A DNA stretch of 64,000 nucleotides from Rehmannia glutinosa (taxonomy: Eukaryota; Streptophyta; Magnoliopsida; Lamiales; Orobanchaceae), in contig CM071933.1 in NCBI GenBank assembly GCA_016081115.2, positions 60,340,660-60,404,659 of the forward strand. The letters run 5' to 3'. The position numbers and the translations under genes were made by a program. Shown here in pieces: positions 59,060 through 64,000 of the stretch; positions within the stretch are counted from its first letter, which is position 1; the number at the start of each line of letters is the position of its first letter. Below the pieces are notes generated by a model. That model was not told the origin of the DNA, did not search any database, and saw nothing but the letters and a program-made list of their open reading frames with translations.

Positions 59060-62000
59060 GTTGCCTAAGTTGGAACTGTCGGGGGCTTGGGAACCAACCG
59101 ACAGTGCGAGCGCTTAAACGGTATATTAAATCAAAAGATCCCGAGTTCATTTTTATTATGGAAACAAAATTAAGCAACGCAGAAATAGTGGAGACGACTA
59201 AAGACCTTGGTTATGAGGGTATTCATACGGTAGATTGTGACAAATCACATGGCGGACGTAGAGGTGGCTTATGCTTGTTATGGAAGAATAACACGAATTT
59301 TACTCTGCTTTCAGACTCCCAACATCATATCGACGGAAAGGTAACGGAGGGAGAGAAGGTTTGGAGGATTACAGGGATTTATGGTTGGCCAGAGGAGAAC
59401 CAAAAATGGAACACGTGGGCGCTCATTTCGGAACTTGCAAGAACAAATGCCGGGCCGTGGCTCTGTTTGGGGGACTTCAATGAGATATTGTTTAATTACG
59501 AAAAAATTGGAGGTAACACAAGAAGCAATCAGCACATGGAGAACTTCCACCACACAATGCACCAGGCTCAATTGGATGACTTAGGCTATAATGGGTTTTC
59601 CTTCACTTGGACAAATGGCCAAACAGGAGAAGATAATATCCAAGAGAGACTCGATCGTAGTTTTGGAAACTTAGAATGGATAAATATATATCCGAGCTAC
59701 GAAGTACATCATCTGGCTAGGGTAGCCTCAGACCATTGCCCGATCTTTATCAGTTGGAGAACGTCTTGTGACCCGAGAAACAGGAAAAAACGTAGGAAAA
59801 TATTTCGGTTTGAAACGATGTGGCTTATGGATGAATCATGCAAAAAGGTGGTGAAACGGGTTTGGAATATGGACGACGGCCCCCCCTCTGGAAAATCAAT
59901 CGGGAATAAAATTCGGAATTGTGGGGTTGAACTCCAAGGCTGGGAAAAACTACACTTTGGCAATGTAGAGCACCAAATAACAGCCTGTGAAAATTCGTTG
60001 CAAAAAATCCGAACCAACTCCACTTCCACAACCGCACTGATGGAAAGAAAAAACATGGAACATTTGCTGCAGGAACTGTACACGAAACAAGAGAAATTGT
60101 GGCACCAAAGGGCGAGGACGAATTGGATCAAAGACGGGGATAAGAACACTTCGTTCTTTCACAAAACGGCTTCGGGCAGACAACGCCGGAACCAAATTAA
60201 CCGCATCAAGTCCCCTGAAGGAGTATGGATTGAGGATGAGGAGAACATTGCCCGTACTTTCTTTCATTATTACCAGGAGCTCTTCACGACGGAAACAAAC
60301 CTGGACATGGCTCGAGCAATTGACGCGGTTGACACAAAAATGACGGACGAGATGAACGAAACACTTGCAAAACCCTTCACAAAGGAGGAGGTAATCAATG
60401 CCCTCGCCCAGATGCACCCTACAAAATCCCCTGGCCCGGACGGTATGCCTGCTATTTTCTTTCAAAAATTCTGGTCCCTTATTCATGCTGATATATTGTC
60501 TGTCATCCTCCAAATTCTTAATGGGGAGTCTAGTCCCCAAGAGTTTAATCGCACCCTCATTGTCTTAATCCCAAAAATTAGGCGACCCGAGTTGGTAACT
60601 GATTTTAGACCTATTAGCCTATGTAACGTGATTTTTAAGTTAATCACCAAAACTATTGCTAATAGGCTAAAAATGGTGCTGCCATCCCTCATTTTTCACA
60701 CCCAGTCTGCTTTTGTCCCGGGTCGCCTTATTACTGATAATGCCTTGCTGGCCTTTGAAATATTCCACCATATGAAGAATAACACGGCAAAAAACAAAGG
60801 GTCCTTTGCATTTAAGCTTGACATGAGTAAAGCATACGACCGGGTTGAATGGCGATTTCTTAAAAATGTTATGCTAAAAATCGGGATTAAGGATCATTTT
60901 GTTAATTTGATTATGAAATGCGTGGAGACTGTTTCTTTCTCTATTCTTCTTAATGGACAGCAGGGCGAAATCTTTTCACCATCCCGTGGGCTCCGACAAG
61001 GAGACCCGCTTTCTCCCTATTTGTTTTTGTTTTGTGCAGAGGCATTTTCTTCTTTAATTCGGAAGGCGGAAACAAATGGAAACATACACGGGATTCGGAT
61101 CAGTAGGCGAGCACCATCAATCTCCCATCTCTTTTTTGCAGATGATAGCATCATATTCGGGAGAGCCAATGAGCAGGAAATTGAAAAGACAAAAAATATC
61201 ATCAAATGCTACGAGAAGGCGTCGGGCCAAAGAATCAGTCTTGAAAAATCGGAAATATCATTCAGCAAAGGGGTGGACCCACGAAGACGTGAGCATCTTG
61301 CTAACCAAATTGGCGTAAGCCTCGTTGAGAAACATGCTATATATTTGGGCCTCCCGGCGGTGATTGGGAGGTCAAAGAAGGATATCTTCAACGGGGTGGT
61401 AGATAGAATTCGGAAAAAATTAAAAAGTTGGAAAGGACGTCTTCTCTCAAATGCCGGGCGGCTTGTGCTCATTAAATCCATTGCACAGGCTATCCCGACC
61501 TTCCTAATGAGCTGCCTTTTACTCCCAACTGAGGTGTGTAGCAAGATTAACTCGATGATCAGCGGATTTTGGTGGGGTCAAAAAAATGAGGAAAAAAAGA
61601 TACATTGGTGTAGCTGGAAAAAATTGTGTCGAGCGAAATGTGAAGGAGGGATGGGCTTTCGGGACATGCACAGCTTCAATGAAGCGCTACTTGCTAAACA
61701 AGGTTGGAGACTGCTTCACGGGGAAAATTCAATACTGTCCCGGTGCCTAAAAGCAAAATATTACCCTAATAAAAATTTTCTGGACGCTCCTATGGGCAAT
61801 AATCCATCTTTCGTGTGGAGAAGCATTGTAGCCGGAAAGAAAATTCTTATTAAGGGTATTAGATGGAATATTGGTAATGGCTCTAGCGTACGAATATGGG
61901 ACGACCCTTGGATACCCGACAGACCACAATTCCGAACACAACGGGGTGAATGGCGCGGCGTAGAGGACATGAGAGTGATCGACCTTATATGCCCTGAATC

Positions 62001-62310
62001 CAATTCATGGAACAATTCTCTCATTGATGAGATTTTCAGCCAGGAGGAAGCAAAAGCAATAAAGGCAATCCCACTTCGGAGTACGGCCTGTGAAGATACG
62101 ATTGCATGGCACCATACAAAAAATGGTGTTTATTCGGTAAAATCGGGATACATGGTGGCAAGGACGATAGTGGACTACGAAGGTAATACAACTTCAACAT
62201 CAAACTCACGGCAAAGGGTGTGGAAATGGTTGTGGAACCTTCAAGTTCCACCAAAAGTACAATGCTATTTATTTGGAAATGCCTACACAATCTCCTCCCA
62301 CCAAGACTAA
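59056..62310 (+). CDS. LINE ORF2, endonuclease and reverse transcriptase, truncated by frameshift
   Basis: Residues 1-230 are the apurinic-type endonuclease that nicks target DNA: SCLSWNCRGLGN at the start, METK with the catalytic glutamate near residue 36, GDFNEI near 140 and SDH at 225-227. RT covers about 440-740: SPGPDGMPA, LDMSKAYDRVEW, GLRQGDPLSPYLF and the catalytic FADD at 694-697. All key residues are present. A zinc-type C-terminal region begins near 985. At about 62270 two extra bases (or one missing) shift the frame, and translation ends with nine foreign-looking residues at 62310. The endonuclease and RT could still be made. Confidence 0.9.
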   Translation: MSCLSWNCRGLGNQPTVRALKRYIKSKDPEFIFIMETKLSNAEIVETTKDLGYEGIHTVDCDKSHGGRRGGLCLLWKNNTNFTLLSDSQHHIDGKVTEGEKVWRITGIYGWPEENQKWNTWALISELARTNAGPWLCLGDFNEILFNYEKIGGNTRSNQHMENFHHTMHQAQLDDLGYNGFSFTWTNGQTGEDNIQERLDRSFGNLEWINIYPSYEVHHLARVASDHCPIFISWRTSCDPRNRKKRRKIFRFETMWLMDESCKKVVKRVWNMDDGPPSGKSIGNKIRNCGVELQGWEKLHFGNVEHQITACENSLQKIRTNSTSTTALMERKNMEHLLQELYTKQEKLWHQRARTNWIKDGDKNTSFFHKTASGRQRRNQINRIKSPEGVWIEDEENIARTFFHYYQELFTTETNLDMARAIDAVDTKMTDEMNETLAKPFTKEEVINALAQMHPTKSPGPDGMPAIFFQKFWSLIHADILSVILQILNGESSPQEFNRTLIVLIPKIRRPELVTDFRPISLCNVIFKLITKTIANRLKMVLPSLIFHTQSAFVPGRLITDNALLAFEIFHHMKNNTAKNKGSFAFKLDMSKAYDRVEWRFLKNVMLKIGIKDHFVNLIMKCVETVSFSILLNGQQGEIFSPSRGLRQGDPLSPYLFLFCAEAFSSLIRKAETNGNIHGIRISRRAPSISHLFFADDSIIFGRANEQEIEKTKNIIKCYEKASGQRISLEKSEISFSKGVDPRRREHLANQIGVSLVEKHAIYLGLPAVIGRSKKDIFNGVVDRIRKKLKSWKGRLLSNAGRLVLIKSIAQAIPTFLMSCLLLPTEVCSKINSMISGFWWGQKNEEKKIHWCSWKKLCRAKCEGGMGFRDMHSFNEALLAKQGWRLLHGENSILSRCLKAKYYPNKNFLDAPMGNNPSFVWRSIVAGKKILIKGIRWNIGNGSSVRIWDDPWIPDRPQFRTQRGEWRGVEDMRVIDLICPESNSWNNSLIDEIFSQEEAKAIKAIPLRSTACEDTIAWHHTKNGVYSVKSGYMVARTIVDYEGNTTSTSNSRQRVWKWLWNLQVPPKVQCYLFGNAYTISSHQD

Positions 62311-63175
62311 CTGATGACCGACGTGTAGTTCAGGACTCGACATGTTGCCGATGCGGACTGGATAGTGAATCGCTCGAACATGCTCTTCGTGATTGTCCAC
62401 GCGGTTTCGTTCCTCGGCCGTCTCCCGCTCCCGGCTAGCACTCAACTCTTACGCTCACATGGGGACGTTCTCGGACTGGATTGGTTCGATCTTGACACTT
62501 CCGGAAAAAGAGGTCCAACACCTCTTTGTCATGATATGTTGGAGCATTTGGTACTCCCGCAATGCCCTCGTCTTCCAAAATAAAAACATCGACCACAACA
62601 GTTGCTTACAGATAGCTATGTCCCGGCTTGCCGAATACCAAACAGTCCCCACCCCACCTACCGTTGCGAGGAGATCGAGTTTCCCGGAAAAATGGATCCC
62701 TCCCGAAGCTGGATTTGTTAAAATCAATTCTGATATCTCTATTCGCAAGACAGTTGGAATGGGTTGTGGTGTTGTGATTAGGGACCATACGGGGATGGTG
62801 AAGACGTCACTGATACGCCTCAAGAGAGATGAATTTGAGATTGATGTAGCAGAAGCGTGGGCATGCTTGCAAGGCTTGAAATTGGCAAAGGAAATGGGAC
62901 TGAGATGTGTCATCATCGAGACGGATAGCTCGACAGTTTTCTACAAATTGAAGAACCAAGAAGTTGATCTCTCTTATTTAGGAAATATTATTTCGGATAT
63001 CCTAGCTAGTTTTCTACATTTCGAAAAAGTCATACCCAGCTGTGTAAAGCGGTCGGGAAACAATGTGGCTCACCTTTTAGCTCGTCATGCTTTTACATTG
63101 AATTCCTTTGAGTCTGTTGTAGGAGAGGTCCCTACACATGTTGTTGAACAAATTTTCCAGGAAGCTATTTCCTGA
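62220..63175 (+). pseudogene. LINE ORF2 3' part, RNase H, out of frame
   Basis: After the break, the frame of 62220-62438 carries the zf-RVT part (FIWKCLHNLLPPRL, then CCRCGLDSESLEHALRDCP). A second shift near 62400-62440 leads into the frame of 62393-63175, whose residues from about 100 form the RNase H domain common in plant LINEs (GFVKINSDIS, GCGVVIRDHTG, EAWACLQGLKLAKEMG, IETDSSTV, CVKRSGNNVAHLLARHA). This C-terminal half is open for 260 codons but is no longer joined to the RT. Confidence 0.85.
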
Positions 63176-63202
63176 GTTTTAATATTATTCGTTTTTCTCC
63201 TC

Positions 63203-63222
63203 AAAAAAAAAAAAAAAAAAAA
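63203..63222 (+). other. LINE poly-A tail
   Basis: A run of 20 A directly precedes the 3' target duplication, with which it shares one or two As. Confidence 0.9.
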
Positions 63223-63763
63223 TTTTCTTGATTAGAGGATGAGTCTTGTTATGATCCTTAATAAGTAAAATATCATCAAATTTAAATATTTTCTACAAAT
63301 CAAATATGATTTTGTAAATTTCATTTATCGGTTCATTTAAATGAACTAATATGAGTATATGGCGTAACTACTAGTGAATTAAATATATATTCAATTATTC
63401 ATATTGATAAAATATGCCAAATTTTTAATTTGATAATTTTTAGTATTATATAGTATTGAATTTCAAAGGAATGTTTAGTTAATTCAATATCAAAATATAA
63501 CTAAGATAAAAATATTATATATGTATATATAAAATTATTTTAAAATCGGTTCTAGTTTCGGATATTCGGTTAGGTATGGTTCTAAGTATGGTTCGATGCG
63601 ATTCTCAAGATGCGGATATTTGAAAAATCTCGGAAACCGTATCATGTAAATTTTCGGACGGATTGGTTCGAGAAAGTCAAAAGTCAACGGATATTTTCGG
63701 TTCGGATATTTTTCGGTTCGTGTTCGGTGATCTGCAAGTCCCGTGCACACCCCTACTTTCATT

Positions 63764-64000
63764 CAATTGTAAATTGTTAGAGTTTTCTTTTGTTGCACGC
63801 ATAATAGTAGTTTATTCAATCGTAGAACGAGAAAACTCAAACTACGTGTATTTTCAAAAGAATATTTTATCTTTAATTTGGAGCAAAAATTTGCTTCAAC
63901 ACTGCGCCAAAGCCTATGGCATTTTGAAGTTATGAACATTTTTGCACCGAAAATAGCGCAACGCTGTAAATTGTGGTTGTGCTAAAAATTCTCTTCCTTT
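63764..64000. other. right-end flank, no gene seen
   Basis: AT-rich DNA. The last 60 bp contain GCGCAACGCTGTAAATTG, reminiscent of sequence inside plant CACTA-derived repeats, but too little of it lies in the window to judge. Confidence 0.3.

Larger units (their letters stand above)
56884..63220 (+). mobile_element. L1-type LINE, nearly complete, 6.3 kb
   Basis: A 16-bp target duplication AATTTTCTTGATTAGA occurs at 56868-56883 and 63221-63236 (its first As may overlap the tail). Between the copies lie a 5' region of about 675 bp, ORF1, ORF2 with endonuclease and RT, an RNase H region and a poly-A tail. This is a full-length or nearly full-length insertion. ORF1 is open and ORF2 is open for 1084 codons before a frameshift, so the insertion is young but its 3' coding part is damaged. 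Confidence 0.92.
56062..63755. mobile_element. hAT-like element carrying the LINE
   Basis: The ends are exact inverted repeats, TAGGGGTGTGCACGG and CCGTGCACACCCCTA, flanked by a perfect 8-bp duplication CTTTCATT (56054-56061 and 63756-63763). An 8-bp duplication is the hAT signature. Without the LINE and its duplicate target the element is about 1.3 kb (56062-56883 plus 63237-63755). Subterminal parts carry scattered GGTTCGG, CTCGAGA and CGGATATT motifs. No transposase gene is present, so it is non-autonomous. Confidence 0.85.

Noticed and set aside
59950..60540. Minus-strand ORF of 196 codons
   Set aside because: It is the complement of the long, well conserved LINE ORF2.

Overview
This is plant nuclear DNA, probably from a seed plant. 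It is AT-rich, holds one intron-rich gene with GT-AG introns, and is otherwise almost entirely nested transposable elements. These are Ty1/copia and Ty3/gypsy LTR retrotransposons with plant-type primer-binding sites, a plant L1-type LINE and hAT-like MITEs. The sequence alone does not identify the species. The element names C1, W, X, Y, Z used below are mine.

Layout. 0-2.3 kb: a possible LTR remnant on the minus strand, a G-rich block, and a minisatellite of palindromic units. 2.3-8.1 kb: C1, a decayed Ty1/copia element on the minus strand with one full LTR and one cut down to 52 bp. 8.1-9.5 kb: a MITE remnant and unassigned DNA. 9.5-30.5 kb: W, a copia element on the plus strand, split in its RT/RNase H region by X, a non-autonomous Ty3/gypsy element on the minus strand; X is in turn split inside its 3' LTR by Y1, a copia element on the plus strand. 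31.1-49.4 kb: Z, a Tat-like Ty3/gypsy element on the minus strand. Its 3' LTR is split by a second Y copy (Y2) and its 5' LTR by a 764-bp Mutator-like element. 49.4-50.8 kb: a solo Y LTR (Y3), 38 bp from the end of Z. 51.4-54.7 kb: the only host gene, a cytosolic-type 2-phosphoglycolate phosphatase of 11 exons. 55.6-56.0 kb: a small hAT-like MITE with a perfect 8-bp duplication. 56.1-63.8 kb: a second hAT-like element with perfect terminal repeats and an 8-bp duplication, carrying an almost complete L1-type LINE flanked by a 16-bp duplication.

Relative ages follow from the nesting: W is older than X, which is older than Y1; Z is older than Y2 and the Mutator-like element; the 56-kb hAT element is older than the LINE. 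Y is the most recent and most repeated family here, with three insertions, all on the plus strand. None of the LTR elements looks able to move by itself. Y1 and Y2 lack recognisable protease and integrase and share the same damaged RT active site, so the family presumably moved with proteins from a relative.

The most unusual signal is in the Y LTR. About 250 bp between its TATA box and the primer-binding site hold eight consecutive short hairpins with the same five-base loop (GTGGT) and different, self-complementary stems. The arrangement recurs in all five Y LTRs, and where stems differ between copies both arms change together. A structured RNA leader is the simplest reading. Other points of interest are the antisense gene of Z with its own TATA box, two single-base homopolymer gaps in the phosphatase gene, and the ATGA stop/start overlap of the LINE ORFs.
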